64,000 nucleotides of DNA from Sporosarcina sp. PTS2304 (GCF_003351785.1 NZ_CP031230.1:682001-746000), one strand, 5' to 3'. Counted from the stretch's first letter, positions 18,830 to 28,937 are shown. The notes: a model not told the origin generated them from the sequence alone. Program-made: numbers and translations.

Positions 18830-19870
18830 ATGTTTTCAGCTGTATTTGGCTCAGTTGAGCAGGGCATCATCTATGCGATTATGGCACTCGGAGTGTATCT
18901 AACATTCCGAGTGCTTGATTTTCCAGATTTAACAGTGGACGGAAGTTTTGTAACAGGCGCAGCTGTAGCGGCTACGATGATCGTGTTCGATTATCATCCG
19001 CTTGTCGCAACACTTACTGCTATTTTGGTCGGTTTTTTTGCGGGATGTATAACAGGGTTATTACATACCAAAGGAAAGATCAATCCACTATTATCCGGAA
19101 TCCTCATGATGATAGCTCTATACTCGATAAACCTTCGGATAATGGGACTGACTACTGAAAGTTCAGTAGGCCGCCCGAACATTCCACTTTTGAATGCAGA
19201 AACGATTTTTAGTAAGTTCCAAGCATTTTGGAGTAGTCTCGGAGTGGACGAGGCAATCAATGGCTTTCTCGGCGGATTAGGCATTAGCCATCTGCCTTCT
19301 ACATGGGGCACGTTATGTTTAATGATTGTTGTGACGATTATTATTAAAATTATTGCGGACTGGTTCCTACAGACTGAATTGGGATTGGCGATTCGAGCGA
19401 CTGGTGATAATAAAAAGATGATTCGTAGTTTCTCAGCAAATACGGATACTTTGGTCATTTTAGGTCTTGGAATTTCCAATGCACTTGTCGCATTTTCAGG
19501 TTCATTAATTGCACAATACGGTAAATTTGCTGATAACGGTATGGGAATTGGTATGATTATTATCGGGCTAGCTTCCGTAATTATTGGGGAAGCGATTTTT
19601 GGAACGAAAACGATTTTCCGTACGACATTGGCAGTCATTATCGGAGCGGTTATTTATAGAATCGTCCTAGGATTGTCGTTGCGTGTGAAAATACTAGACT
19701 CAGGAGATATGAAATTGATTACCGCAGTTATTGTTATTGCTGCATTAATCATTCCGCAAATTTTGGAAAAACGCCGTGAAAAAGCACGGAAAGCAAAAAG
19801 GCAAACAGAGCGATTGGAAATGAAAGCGTCACAAGGAGGTCACAGCATTGCTGAAACTAGACAACATTAA
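18830..19870 (+). CDS. TrpY-type ABC importer permease
   Basis: Permease of 346 residues with eight to nine membrane segments, of the branched-chain type permease superfamily (FPDLTVDGSFVTGAAVAA near the N-terminus and LGLAIRATGDNKKMIRSF in the coupling loop). A basic C-terminal tail follows the last segment. The 3' end overlaps the ATPase gene by 23 bases, indicating coupled expression. Confidence 0.87.
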   Translation: MFSAVFGSVEQGIIYAIMALGVYLTFRVLDFPDLTVDGSFVTGAAVAATMIVFDYHPLVATLTAILVGFFAGCITGLLHTKGKINPLLSGILMMIALYSINLRIMGLTTESSVGRPNIPLLNAETIFSKFQAFWSSLGVDEAINGFLGGLGISHLPSTWGTLCLMIVVTIIIKIIADWFLQTELGLAIRATGDNKKMIRSFSANTDTLVILGLGISNALVAFSGSLIAQYGKFADNGMGIGMIIIGLASVIIGEAIFGTKTIFRTTLAVIIGAVIYRIVLGLSLRVKILDSGDMKLITAVIVIAALIIPQILEKRREKARKAKRQTERLEMKASQGGHSIAETRQH

Positions 19871-20645
19871 TAAGATTTTCAACGAAGCAACTCCTGATGA
19901 AAAAGTGGCACTTGATCAAATAAATCTTCATTTGCAACCAGGTGATTTTGTAACAGTCATCGGAAGTAATGGGGCAGGTAAATCGACTATGATGAATATG
20001 ATTTCTGGTGCATTGTCTCCAGACTTCGGTTCGATTTATATTGATAATAAAGATGTGACGCGATTAGCGGAATTCAAACGTTCAAGAATGATTGGACGTG
20101 TGTTCCAAGATCCGATGGCAGGGACTGCTCCCACCATGACGATTGAAGAAAATTTGGCTATGGCTTATTCACGCAATAAACTACGTTCTCTTCGCCGTGG
20201 GGTGGATAAAAAACGTAAAGATGTATTCCGTACGTCTCTTGAAACATTGCATTTAAACCTAGAGAATCGGATGACAGCCAAAGTTGGTTTGTTATCAGGT
20301 GGAGAACGTCAAGCGCTATCATTACTAATGGCGACGTTCACTCAGCCTTCTATTTTGTTGTTAGATGAGCATACCGCGGCACTCGATCCGTCACGTGCAG
20401 AGTTAATTACAGATTTGACTAAGCGTCTGGTAGAGCAAGACAAGCTCACTACGTTGATGGTAACGCATAATATGCAGCAGGCGCTAGACCTTGGAAATCG
20501 TTTGATTATGATGGATAAGGGACAGATTATTTTAGAAGTGGAGGAAGAGCAAAAGAAAGATTTGACGATTGCGAAGTTAATGGCGGAGTTCCAGCGGATT
20601 CGCGGAGAACAATTGACGAGTGATGCTGCGTTGTTGTCGGTATAA
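19848..20645 (+). CDS. TrpZ-type ABC importer ATP-binding protein
   Basis: ATPase of 265 residues, TTG start at 19848 behind AAGGAGGT and inside the end of the permease gene. Walker A GSNGAGKST, signature LSGGERQALSLLMA, Walker B ILLLDEHTAALD (Glu followed by His rather than Pro, as in the COG1101 group) and switch MVTHNM are all present. It completes the three-gene importer. Confidence 0.9.
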   Translation: MLKLDNINKIFNEATPDEKVALDQINLHLQPGDFVTVIGSNGAGKSTMMNMISGALSPDFGSIYIDNKDVTRLAEFKRSRMIGRVFQDPMAGTAPTMTIEENLAMAYSRNKLRSLRRGVDKKRKDVFRTSLETLHLNLENRMTAKVGLLSGGERQALSLLMATFTQPSILLLDEHTAALDPSRAELITDLTKRLVEQDKLTTLMVTHNMQQALDLGNRLIMMDKGQIILEVEEEQKKDLTIAKLMAEFQRIRGEQLTSDAALLSV

Positions 20646-20811
20646 TTTATGAAAGAGACTGTCCAGGAAGTCAGTATTGTCTGATTTTATGTGATGGTCT
20701 TTTTCTTATTCAAAAGGCTTATTTGTCATTTCGCATAGGGTGAGTATATATGTTGATGGTTTGTGAAGGTTTGTTGCTGAACGGATAGAAGAGAAGATTG
20801 GATTATTAGGT

Positions 20812-20900
20812 TGTTAGTTCTAGATAGTTGGGATTCAACGGATTAGAGTGATGGGAGACGCAAGGGATGTCGTTACGTTGCGTTTCAGCCGGACGCGTTC
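20812..20900 (+). repeat. Direct repeat, copy 1
   Basis: Begins tgttagttctagatagttgg and recurs at 21040 with few changes, offset 228 bases. The end runs into the hairpin repeat (gttgcgtttcagccgg). Confidence 0.85.
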
Positions 20901-20986
20901 AGAAGGGGTCGCGGTGAACCAACCAGTCGCTTTGCTCCTTTGGTTGTTTCACCTGTCGACCTGATCCTTCCTGAGTCGCCGGCTTG
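20877..20986 (+). repeat. Full hairpin repeat, variant 2
   Basis: Outer arms cagccggacgc and gagtcgccggct enclose an inner stem (ggtcgcggtgaacc and ggttgtttcacctgtcgacc). The same sequence occurs inverted at 30.67 kb and half degraded at 25.62 kb. Confidence 0.8.
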
Positions 20987-21039
20987 CACTACACTGCACT
21001 TTTCAGCTTTCTTTAGGAGAGAGGTTGTAACCGCTGGAT

Positions 21040-21124
21040 TGTTAGTTCTAGATAGTTGGGATTCAACGGATTAGTGATGGAAGACGTTAGGTATTTCATT
21101 ACGTTGCGTTTTAGCCGGATGCGT
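21040..21124 (+). repeat. Direct repeat, copy 2
   Basis: Second copy of the 20812 repeat, ending in acgttgcgttttagccggatgcg. Confidence 0.85.
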
Positions 21125-21240
21125 CCCCCTCAGGAAAGCGTCCGGTTTCTCTCAGGAGAATCCTCACACGTACACTATTTTTCTGCACTATACAGGAAGA
21201 GCTATTTACCCTACTCTAACTTCTGGACGAACCCCAACTG
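21124..21240 (-). repeat. Partial inverted copy of the 218-bp unit
   Basis: Reads, on the minus strand, like the left half of the terminal array units: flank (gttcgtccagaa...tagagtagggtaa...gtgcagaaaaatagtgtacgtg) followed by aggattctcc and aaccggacgctttcctgaggg. The right arm of the hairpin is missing. Confidence 0.78.
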
Positions 21241-21264
21241 TCCTGTAGACACAACCTTGCAAAA

Positions 21265-21305
21265 AAACTACACCACTTTCCCGACAAGGCAAAGTGGTGT
21301 AGTTT
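21265..21305 (-). terminator. Terminator of ilvE
   Basis: Stem aaactacaccacttt/aaagtggtgtagttt with a T-run on the minus strand, directly after the ilvE stop. Confidence 0.9.
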
Positions 21306-21315
21306 ACTAATATTC

Positions 21316-22416
21316 TTATGCTAATTGCGCAATGTGTTTTTTAATTTCATACACCCAACCAAATGGATCTTCTTCCGTTCCTGTCTGGATATGAGTCAAT
21401 GTATCGTAAAGTTGTTGAGAAAGTTTACCCGTTTCGCCATTACCGATGACCATTTTATAACCATCCCAATTCAATTCGCCCACTGGAGAAATGACAGCTG
21501 CTGTTCCAGTGCCGAAAATTTCTTCAAGTTCACCATTTTCATAAGCGACTTTAATTTCTTCCATAGAAATTTTCCGTTCAGCTACAGGTACATTCCAGTG
21601 ACGTAAGAGCTGCAGGATCGATTTTCTTGTGATTCCTTCAAGAATGCTACCGTTGATCGCAGGAGTAACGACTTCTCCATTGATTTTGAAGAAAATATTC
21701 ATGCTTCCTACTTCTTCGACATATTTTCGTTCTACACCGTCAAGCCATAGAACTTGCGAGTAGCCTGCTAGATCTGCAGCTTCTTGTGCTTTTAAAGCAG
21801 AAGCGTAGTTTCCAGCCGTCTTTGCGCTACCTGTTCCACCTTTTGTGGCGCGGACAAACTCATTTTCCACTAAAATCTTCACTGGGTGGATGCCTTCTTT
21901 ATAATAAGATCCGACAGGTGATAGAATCATAAAGAATTGATATTTTTTAGCAGGAGCAACGCCTAGGAAAGCTTCTGTTGCAATGACGAATGGCCGAATG
22001 TATAATGACGTACCATCAAGCGTAGGAATCCAATCTTCCTCAATTTGCAATAACTGGTTAAGAGCGTAAAGTGCATTCTCTTCGTCGATTCTTGGCATGC
22101 ACAGTCGATCTAATGAGTAGTTTAGACGTTTCATATTTTCTTCTGGACGGAACAAACGAATTGTTCCTTCTTTAGAGCGATATGCTTTCATTCCTTCGAA
22201 AACCGTTTGGCCGTAATGTAAGACGATGGCAGCAGGATCTAAAGTTAGAGGAGCATAAGGTACGATACGATGATTGTGCCAACTTTTACCTTCTTCATAA
22301 TCTATAATAAGCATGTGGTCTGTAAATGTTTTTCCGAAAACAAGGGTAGATGGGTCTGGTTTTTCTTTTTTGTTTTGAGTAAGTTGAATTTGCATAGGTA
22401 ATCTTGTCATAATCAT
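21316..22416 (-). CDS. ilvE: Branched-chain amino acid aminotransferase
   Basis: PLP enzyme interconverting Leu/Ile/Val with their 2-oxo acids, 366 residues, class IV fold of the long eukaryote/Firmicute type. The Schiff-base Lys is K199 in GGTGSAKTAGNY; the N-terminal VLHYGQTVFEGMKAYR and LEGITRKSI are typical. Start ATG 22416 has GAGGAG five bases upstream. The 5' region, shared with a divergent gene, holds an AT palindrome (ttttt-ccg-aaaaa at 22479-22491) that only loosely resembles a CodY box, so CodY control is a guess. Confidence 0.93.
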   Translation of the reverse strand: MIMTRLPMQIQLTQNKKEKPDPSTLVFGKTFTDHMLIIDYEEGKSWHNHRIVPYAPLTLDPAAIVLHYGQTVFEGMKAYRSKEGTIRLFRPEENMKRLNYSLDRLCMPRIDEENALYALNQLLQIEEDWIPTLDGTSLYIRPFVIATEAFLGVAPAKKYQFFMILSPVGSYYKEGIHPVKILVENEFVRATKGGTGSAKTAGNYASALKAQEAADLAGYSQVLWLDGVERKYVEEVGSMNIFFKINGEVVTPAINGSILEGITRKSILQLLRHWNVPVAERKISMEEIKVAYENGELEEIFGTGTAAVISPVGELNWDGYKMVIGNGETGKLSQQLYDTLTHIQTGTEEDPFGWVYEIKKHIAQLA

Positions 22417-22545
22417 CAGATCTCCTCAAGGTGTGGAATATTCCGAAACGAATATTTCGAATAAAATAATTATACAACTTTTTCCGAAAAAATAAAGTGA
22501 AAAGTTTGTAGATTTTGAAACGTATACAATTAGGAGTGGTTTTTT

Positions 22546-23670
22546 TTGAAGAAAATTATAATTGTAGGGGCAGGAATTGTTGGAATTTCTGCTGCTTATC
22601 ATCTTTCGAATAAGACAACAGAAGTAGTTGTTATTGATAGACAAGAGCCCGGCCAGGCAACGAAAGCGGCTGCTGGTATTATTTGTCCGTGGGCTTCGCA
22701 AAGACGTAATAAAGCGTGGTATGCGCTGGCTTCAGCGGGAGCTGCTTATTACCCCGAGTTGATCCGTTCATTAGAAGAAGAAGGGGAAATGGAAACGGGA
22801 TATAAAAAAGTAGGTGCATTGGCGATTCATGCAGATATAGAGCGTCTGCAAAAAAAGAAGAAATTAGTAGAAGAACGGAGAATCACATCTCCAGAAATAG
22901 GGGACGTCCGCTTAGTACATGCCGAACAACTTGCTGAACATGTGCCGATATTGGCTGAAGAATATCATGCGCTTTGGATAGCAGGAGGCGCAAAAGTAGA
23001 AGGAGATCGTCTGCGAGAAGCGATGGAACGAGTGGCGAGTAAGCGTGGTGTCAAAATCATTCATGGTTCTGCTTCTCCTTTTGTCGAAGAAGGGACTATT
23101 TGTGGCGTAGTCGTCTCAGGTGAACTCATTCGAGCAGACGAAATCATTCTCGCAGCGGGTGCATGGGCTCCAGAATTTATCGCGCCTCTTGGATTAAACT
23201 TATTAGTAAAAGGACAAAAAGCACAACTTCTTCATTTGCAGACAGACCATCATACTTCCGGTGAATGGCCTGTCATTATGCCGCCAAGCACACAATACAT
23301 AGTTCCTTTTCAAAAAGGGCGCTTTGTGGCGGGTGCAACTCACGAAGATATAGAAGATTTTGCTATTCAGCCGACAGCAGGTGGTATACTAGAAATACTG
23401 AAGCACGCTTTGCCAATCGCACCTGACTTATATCAAGCGCAAGTAAATGAAGTTCGTGTAGGGATTCGTCCGCACACTCCAAACTTTATGCCAGTACTAG
23501 GTCAAGTCCCAGGTTTTCCGTCACTGTGGATAGCGAATGGCTTAGGTTCTTCCGGACTCACTGTGGGACCATTACTCGGTAAAATTTTATCGCAAGTAGT
23601 ACTTGATCAGCCGACAGAATGGGATTTGGAAAGCTATAAGATCTCACAAGTAATTGAAGCGGGCCATTGA
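22546..23670 (+). CDS. FAD-dependent amine/D-amino acid oxidoreductase (DAO family)
   Basis: Flavoprotein of 374 residues with an N-terminal dinucleotide fold (IIIVGAGIVGISAAYHL, then VVVIDR) and C-terminal GIRPHTPNFMPVLG and NGLGSSGLTVGPLLG, as in glycine oxidase and DadA-like enzymes. Substrate is uncertain: D-amino acids, sarcosine and glycine are options. TTG start with AGGAGTGG upstream. It is divergent from ilvE, sharing a 129-base region. Confidence 0.85.
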   Translation: MKKIIIVGAGIVGISAAYHLSNKTTEVVVIDRQEPGQATKAAAGIICPWASQRRNKAWYALASAGAAYYPELIRSLEEEGEMETGYKKVGALAIHADIERLQKKKKLVEERRITSPEIGDVRLVHAEQLAEHVPILAEEYHALWIAGGAKVEGDRLREAMERVASKRGVKIIHGSASPFVEEGTICGVVVSGELIRADEIILAAGAWAPEFIAPLGLNLLVKGQKAQLLHLQTDHHTSGEWPVIMPPSTQYIVPFQKGRFVAGATHEDIEDFAIQPTAGGILEILKHALPIAPDLYQAQVNEVRVGIRPHTPNFMPVLGQVPGFPSLWIANGLGSSGLTVGPLLGKILSQVVLDQPTEWDLESYKISQVIEAGH

Positions 23671-23731
23671 CTACATCTGTAGAATGATTATTATAAATAT
23701 ATAGATAATGAACGGTTAGGGGGAATTTTGG

Positions 23732-24643
23732 ATGAGAAGATATGTTTCGTACTCAGAAGAAGTGATCGAAGCTATGAAATATGATAAACCTTTAGTTGCA
23801 TTGGAATCTACTATTATTACGTACGGTATGCCATTTCCTGAGAATGTGCAGGCGGCGCGGGAAGTTCAGCAAATAGTGCGGGATCACGGTGCGGTACCTG
23901 CAACAATCGCGATTATGGACGGCAAGATTAAAATTGGTTTGTCAGATGAGGAGTTAGAAAGATTTGGTGATAGCAAAGGTGTTGTGAAGGCATCAAGACG
24001 AGATATTAGCTACTTAATCGCTACGAAAAAGCCAGGTGCAACAACTGTGGCGGCTTCGATGTTCTTTGCAGACTTGGCCAGAATTCGCGTCTTTACAACA
24101 GGCGCAATTGGCGGAGTGCATCGTGGAGTGGAAGAGACGATGGATATTTCAGCTGATTTAGACGAGTTTGCACGTACAAGTGTGGCTGTTGTTTGTTCAG
24201 GGGCTAAATCTATTCTTGATTTAGGAAAAACACTGGAATACTTAGAAACAAAAGGTGTGCCGGTAATGGGATATCAAACTGATATTTTCCCTGCATTTTA
24301 TACGAGAAGCAGTGCGCATCATGTCGACTATCAAATTGACGATATCGATATGATTGCAGAGATGCTACGTGTAAAATGGAACTTAGGGCTTGAAGGAAGC
24401 GCGATAATTGCCAATCCTATTCCTGAACAATACGCAATGGATGAACAATATATGGAAAAGTTAGTGTCTGATGCTTTGCAAGAAGCGAAGGAACTTGGTG
24501 TGACTGGTAAAGAATTGACTCCGCATATGTTGAAGAAAGTACAGCAGTTAACCGGTGGAAAAAGTTTAGAAGCAAATATCGCTTTAGTTAAATCAAATGC
24601 AGAACTTGCAGCGAAACTAGCAGTTAGTTTTAATGGCAATTAA
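23732..24643 (+). CDS. psuG: Pseudouridine-5'-phosphate glycosidase
   Basis: Cleaves pseudouridine 5'-phosphate to uracil and ribose 5-phosphate. The 303-residue protein shows the family start (VALESTIITYGMPFPEN), KASRRDI, and GAIGGVHRG plus GAKSILDLGKTLEYLET around the active site. Normally a pseudouridine kinase (psuK) is adjacent; here the neighbours are an amine oxidase and exoA, so the kinase must be elsewhere or the substrate comes from another route. Strong GGGGGAATTTTGG site. Confidence 0.93.
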   Translation: MRRYVSYSEEVIEAMKYDKPLVALESTIITYGMPFPENVQAAREVQQIVRDHGAVPATIAIMDGKIKIGLSDEELERFGDSKGVVKASRRDISYLIATKKPGATTVAASMFFADLARIRVFTTGAIGGVHRGVEETMDISADLDEFARTSVAVVCSGAKSILDLGKTLEYLETKGVPVMGYQTDIFPAFYTRSSAHHVDYQIDDIDMIAEMLRVKWNLGLEGSAIIANPIPEQYAMDEQYMEKLVSDALQEAKELGVTGKELTPHMLKKVQQLTGGKSLEANIALVKSNAELAAKLAVSFNGN

Positions 24644-24672
24644 ATTATTACACGTAGATAGGTCGTGTTAGG

Positions 24673-25428
24673 TTGAAAGTAGTTTCTTGGAATGTAAACG
24701 GGATCCGAGCTTGTGTGAAAAAGGGCTTTATGGATTTCTTTCACGAAATGAACGCAGATATATTTTGCGTACAAGAAATCAAATGCCAAGAAGGGCAAAT
24801 TGACTTACCGTTAACGGGGTATTATCAATACTGGAATTATGCAGAGAAAAAAGGATACTCCGGTACAGCGATCTTTACGAAGCAACAACCGCTTTCAGTT
24901 CACTATGGATTAAATGATGCAAATGACGAACCAGAAGGCCGGGTCATTACGTTGGAATTTGAACAGTTTTATTTAGTCACTTGCTATACACCAAATGCAC
25001 AACGAGATCTCGCTCGTTTATCTTATCGACTGGAGTGGGAAGATGAAATGTTTGCTCACTTGGCGATGTTGCATGCAAGAAAGCCAGTTGTTTATTGCGG
25101 TGATCTTAATGTAGCGCATGAGGAAATCGATATTCGTAATGTGAAATCTAATAAAGGTAATTCAGGCTTTACGATTGAAGAACGTAGTAAAATGTCAGAT
25201 TTGCTTGCGAGTGGATTTATAGATACATTCCGTCATTTGCATCCAACGAATGAAGGGGCATACACGTGGTGGTCATATATGCGGGATGTTCGTGCGCGTA
25301 ATATTGGCTGGCGTATCGATTACATCATTATTTCTAGTGCATTACAGTCTTGTTTACACCGTGCAACGATCCATGCAGAAGTATTCGGAAGTGATCATTG
25401 TCCGATTTCTGCTGAGCTGGATTTATGA
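24673..25428 (+). CDS. exoA: Exodeoxyribonuclease III / AP endonuclease
   Basis: Base-excision repair nuclease, 251 residues. Motifs of the Xth/ExoA group are intact: SWNVNGIRA, the metal ligand Glu in CVQEIKC, GDLNVAHEEID, WWSYM and the catalytic pair in GSDHCPI. The start is a TTG at 24673 with only a weak ribosome site (gttagg), suggesting modest expression. A long terminator follows. Confidence 0.94.
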   Translation: MKVVSWNVNGIRACVKKGFMDFFHEMNADIFCVQEIKCQEGQIDLPLTGYYQYWNYAEKKGYSGTAIFTKQQPLSVHYGLNDANDEPEGRVITLEFEQFYLVTCYTPNAQRDLARLSYRLEWEDEMFAHLAMLHARKPVVYCGDLNVAHEEIDIRNVKSNKGNSGFTIEERSKMSDLLASGFIDTFRHLHPTNEGAYTWWSYMRDVRARNIGWRIDYIIISSALQSCLHRATIHAEVFGSDHCPISAELDL

Positions 25429-25442
25429 ATAAAGAAGTAGAC

Positions 25443-25504
25443 ACAAGTAGTGAGGCCGTTCAGAAATCAGTTACATCTGATTTCTATAATGGTCTTTTAC
25501 TTGT
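25443..25504 (+). terminator. Terminator of exoA
   Basis: Long interrupted stem: acaagta/tacttgt, gaggcc/ggtctt, agaaatcag/ctgatttct around a 6-base loop. Its core resembles the terminators at 1.78 and 30.85 kb. Confidence 0.8.
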
Positions 25505-25620
25505 GAAAACAAATTATTGGTTGGCTGGATAGTTTAAAGTGAATCGATATGTTAACTATTGAGTTATCGTTTTTAAAGGCTAAGTGTTGAGCTGATGACA
25601 AAGAGATATGTAGGAAATGT

Positions 25621-25700
25621 CTTTACGTTGCGTTTCAGAAGGACGCTTTCGTGGAGAACCCGGGGTGAACTAACTATAGATATGTGCTCCTAACTTAGAA
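25621..25700 (+). repeat. Degenerate half copy of hairpin repeat variant 2
   Basis: acgttgcgtttcagaaggacg...ggggtgaac aligns with the start of the 20.88 kb repeat, then decays around tgtgctcctaacttag. Confidence 0.65.
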
Positions 25701-25721
25701 CAAGTGCCTATTAGTAAAACC

Positions 25722-25754
25722 TGGCAGAGAAAAACGAATAATTTTTCTCTGCCA
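25722..25754. terminator. Hairpin terminator at the MFS gene 3' end
   Basis: Stem tggcagagaaaaa/tttttctctgcca, usable in both directions, positioned between convergent genes. Confidence 0.8.
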
Positions 25755-25816
25755 AGTTCATTTTAGAGACTTTGTATATAATCCTAATATTTAGATGTTG
25801 TTTCGACTTTTTATTA

Positions 25817-27049
25817 TTAAACTTTTCCATCTGAAAATAAGTGGCGGTTTTTTCCGGCACCTAGACCACTGATCAACAGTAGAAAAGCGATGAATAAAAA
25901 TACATATAGCGGTAAAGTCCACGTACCTGTCCAGTCATGTAAGTAACCGAATAGAACAGGTCCGATCGCTGCTAGTAAGTAGCCGACAGATTGTGCCATT
26001 CCGGATAAAGAAGCGGCTTCCTCAGGTGTACTTGAGCGTAATGTGAAAAACATCATAGATAATCCAAAAGCTGCTCCACCTGCAAGCCCGATGAAAATCA
26101 TCCATACAGCATTCAAACTTTCACTGCCTACTAAAACACCGCCATAGCCGATGACATAGCAAGCGAAAACAGTTAATACTAATCCTCTTTGATTGCGTAC
26201 TTTATCCGCAATGACGGGGATAATGAAGACCATCGGCAATTGAGAGAATTGAATGAGTGACAGCATCCAACCTGCCGCCTCATCTGACATACCGCTATCT
26301 TGCAACACGACAGGCATCCATGAAGAAGTTGTGTAGAACAGAAATGATTGTAAGCCCATAAAGAATGTAACAAACCAAGCAACAGGAGATTTCCATACTG
26401 GTGTTGCGGCATGTATTTTAATTGTTTTGTTGATTTCTTTCTCTTTTTCCCTCTTCACACGAATTTGTGGAATCCATACGATGATGGCAATAAATGTGAT
26501 AATCCCCCATATACCTAAAGCGCCTTGCCAACCGTAAGACGTCTCATTAGCAATAGGAACTGCAATGCCAGAAGCTACTGTGGCCGATAAGTTCATGGAA
26601 ACAGAATATAAACCAGTCATTAAACCGATATGTAATGGAAAGCTTAGCTTCAATAAACTAGGTAATAATACATTGGCGAACGCAATGCCGACACCGATTA
26701 AAAATGTACCGATCAGCAACAACGAGCTAGAACCTTCGGAACGCAGCAAAATACCCGCCATCAGAATAAGCATGGAATAAAAAAGTGTAGGTGCCAAACC
26801 ATAACGTTTAGAAAGTCTTGGAGCAAACGGCGAAACGATTGCGAAGGCCAGCAACGGAATAGTAGTTAAAAAACCTGCGAGTGAATTGGAAATATGTAGT
26901 TGCTCACGGATCGAACCGATGATGGGCCCGACAGAAGTGAGTGGTGAACGAAGAGTAGCCGCAATAAATAAAATCCCAGCTAATAAAATCCACTGGCTCT
27001 TCGGAAAGTGTAAATGTTTCGTAGGTTTTTCTGTTTTTGATTGTACCAA
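25817..27049 (-). CDS. MFS transporter, CynX/NimT family
   Basis: Twelve-segment carrier of 410 residues resembling CynX/NimT and B. subtilis YycB (AATLRSPLTSVGPIIGSI near the N-terminus; the central loop KREKEKEINKTIK separates the two halves). Substrates of this group include cyanate and 2-nitroimidazole, but most members are uncharacterised. Start is TTG 27049, 7 bases after AGGAGG. It is divergent from the AEC carrier. Confidence 0.83.
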   Translation of the reverse strand: MVQSKTEKPTKHLHFPKSQWILLAGILFIAATLRSPLTSVGPIIGSIREQLHISNSLAGFLTTIPLLAFAIVSPFAPRLSKRYGLAPTLFYSMLILMAGILLRSEGSSSLLLIGTFLIGVGIAFANVLLPSLLKLSFPLHIGLMTGLYSVSMNLSATVASGIAVPIANETSYGWQGALGIWGIITFIAIIVWIPQIRVKREKEKEINKTIKIHAATPVWKSPVAWFVTFFMGLQSFLFYTTSSWMPVVLQDSGMSDEAAGWMLSLIQFSQLPMVFIIPVIADKVRNQRGLVLTVFACYVIGYGGVLVGSESLNAVWMIFIGLAGGAAFGLSMMFFTLRSSTPEEAASLSGMAQSVGYLLAAIGPVLFGYLHDWTGTWTLPLYVFLFIAFLLLISGLGAGKNRHLFSDGKV

Positions 27050-27123
27050 TGTATGGCCTCCTAAATTCTATGAAGATTGTTCTGAGAAGTATATAGTGTA
27101 GACAACAGAAAGGAGTGTCCTTT

Positions 27124-28053
27124 GTGGAGTATTTACTCATTGTCTTTGTAAATGTTATCACACCGATGTTAATTTTATTAGGAATTGGTGTCGTTTTGCA
27201 AATAAAGTTCACTTTTAATGTAAAAGCATTGGGTAATATTTTAACGTACTGTCTTATTCCGGCAGCCGTGTTTATGAATTTATACCATACAGTTATTAAT
27301 GTTGAAGTGTTGCTCGAAGTATTGTTGTTTGTCGTGTTATTTTCTACATCACTTATTGTAGTCGGCCATGTATTCAGTAAAATGTTGCGCCTCAACCGTC
27401 AACAAACCGCTGTCATGAAAAATAGTATTGTGCTCATTAACTCGGGAAACTACGGTTTGCCTGTCAGCCAGTTAGTGTTTCATGCAAATCCGCTAGGTGT
27501 ATCGATTCAAATTGTCTTAATTGTTTACCAGAACTTGTTAACATACTCTTACGGTTTATATAATTTGGTTTCTTCTACACGATCGGGGATAGAAATTATA
27601 AAAGAATTTCTCAAGATGCCGATTATACATGCGTTATGGCTTGGAGCTTTATTGAATCTAACTTCCATACAATTGCCGAATTTTGTAGAAGTGCCGATTG
27701 GTCACCTCTCTGACGCATTTATCGCAATTGCTTTAATTACTCTTGGTGCCCAACTTGCGCAAATTCGCGTGAAAACATTATGGAACCGATTAATTTTCTT
27801 AAGCGCATTTGGTCGACTCGTTTTATCGCCAACCATTGCTTTCATCTTACTAATACTATTGAAAATAGACGGCATTACTGCGCAGTCATTGTGGATTGCA
27901 AGTTCTTTTCCAACCTCGCGCAACAGCTCTACGCTGGCTTTGGAATATGATGTAGAATCGGAGCTGGCAGCACAAATTGTTTTATTTAATACAGTAGCAA
28001 GCAGTTTTACTGTCGGTTTTGTGATCTATCTTTCATCTGTTTTATTCGGATAA
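27124..28053 (+). CDS. AEC (auxin efflux carrier) family transporter
   Basis: Membrane carrier of about 309 residues with ten hydrophobic segments and the family motif LINSGNYGLPVSQL. Bacterial members move small organic acids such as malate or malonate, but the substrate here cannot be told. The GTG at 27124 is preferred over GTG 27115 because the latter lies in the AAAGGAG site itself. Confidence 0.85.
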   Translation: MEYLLIVFVNVITPMLILLGIGVVLQIKFTFNVKALGNILTYCLIPAAVFMNLYHTVINVEVLLEVLLFVVLFSTSLIVVGHVFSKMLRLNRQQTAVMKNSIVLINSGNYGLPVSQLVFHANPLGVSIQIVLIVYQNLLTYSYGLYNLVSSTRSGIEIIKEFLKMPIIHALWLGALLNLTSIQLPNFVEVPIGHLSDAFIAIALITLGAQLAQIRVKTLWNRLIFLSAFGRLVLSPTIAFILLILLKIDGITAQSLWIASSFPTSRNSSTLALEYDVESELAAQIVLFNTVASSFTVGFVIYLSSVLFG

Positions 28054-28142
28054 ATAAGAGAATTGTACATAATATATTTGGAAGAATTAAGTATTGATAA
28101 TTTGTCGAATCGTGCTATACTGTTACCATTCAGTTAAATAGG

Positions 28143-28211
28143 TCTCATATAATCGCGGGAATATGGCCCGTAAGTTTCTACCGATCTACCGTAAATGGAT
28201 CGCCTATGAGA
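28143..28211 (+). ncRNA. Purine riboswitch aptamer (guanine type)
   Basis: Three-way junction with P1 tctcata/tatgaga, the conserved J2/3 core aagtttctacc, and kissing-loop sequences (gatatgg-like and ccgtaaa). The base that reads the ligand, in the J3/1 segment before TATGAG, is C, which selects guanine or hypoxanthine over adenine. The preceding junction base is C instead of the usual A and P3 looks one pair longer than in B. subtilis xpt. It sits upstream of xpt-pbuX. Confidence 0.93.
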
Positions 28212-28212
28212 G

Positions 28213-28936
<724 letters not shown>

Positions 28937-28937
<1 letters not shown>

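Larger units (their letters stand above)
20646..21315. other. Long intergenic region of repeats and relic terminators
   Basis: No credible gene. It contains a degraded terminator-like element (20654-20705), a full hairpin repeat (20877-20986), a direct repeat of about 90 bp (20812-20900 and 21040-21124, offset 228), a fused half repeat with flanking unit sequence, and the ilvE terminator. Confidence 0.7.
25429..25816. other. Intergenic region with terminators and a degraded repeat
   Basis: Between convergent exoA and an MFS gene. It holds the exoA terminator, a worn half copy of the hairpin repeat and the hairpin that ends the MFS gene; no gene is seen. Confidence 0.7.

Noticed and set aside
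18994..19638. 214-codon antisense frame inside the TrpY-type permease gene
   Set aside because: Shadow of a hydrophobic coding strand; no start context and no motif.
22479..22491. CodY box between ilvE and the divergent oxidase
   Set aside because: The palindrome differs from the 15-base consensus at about five positions; too weak to list as a site.
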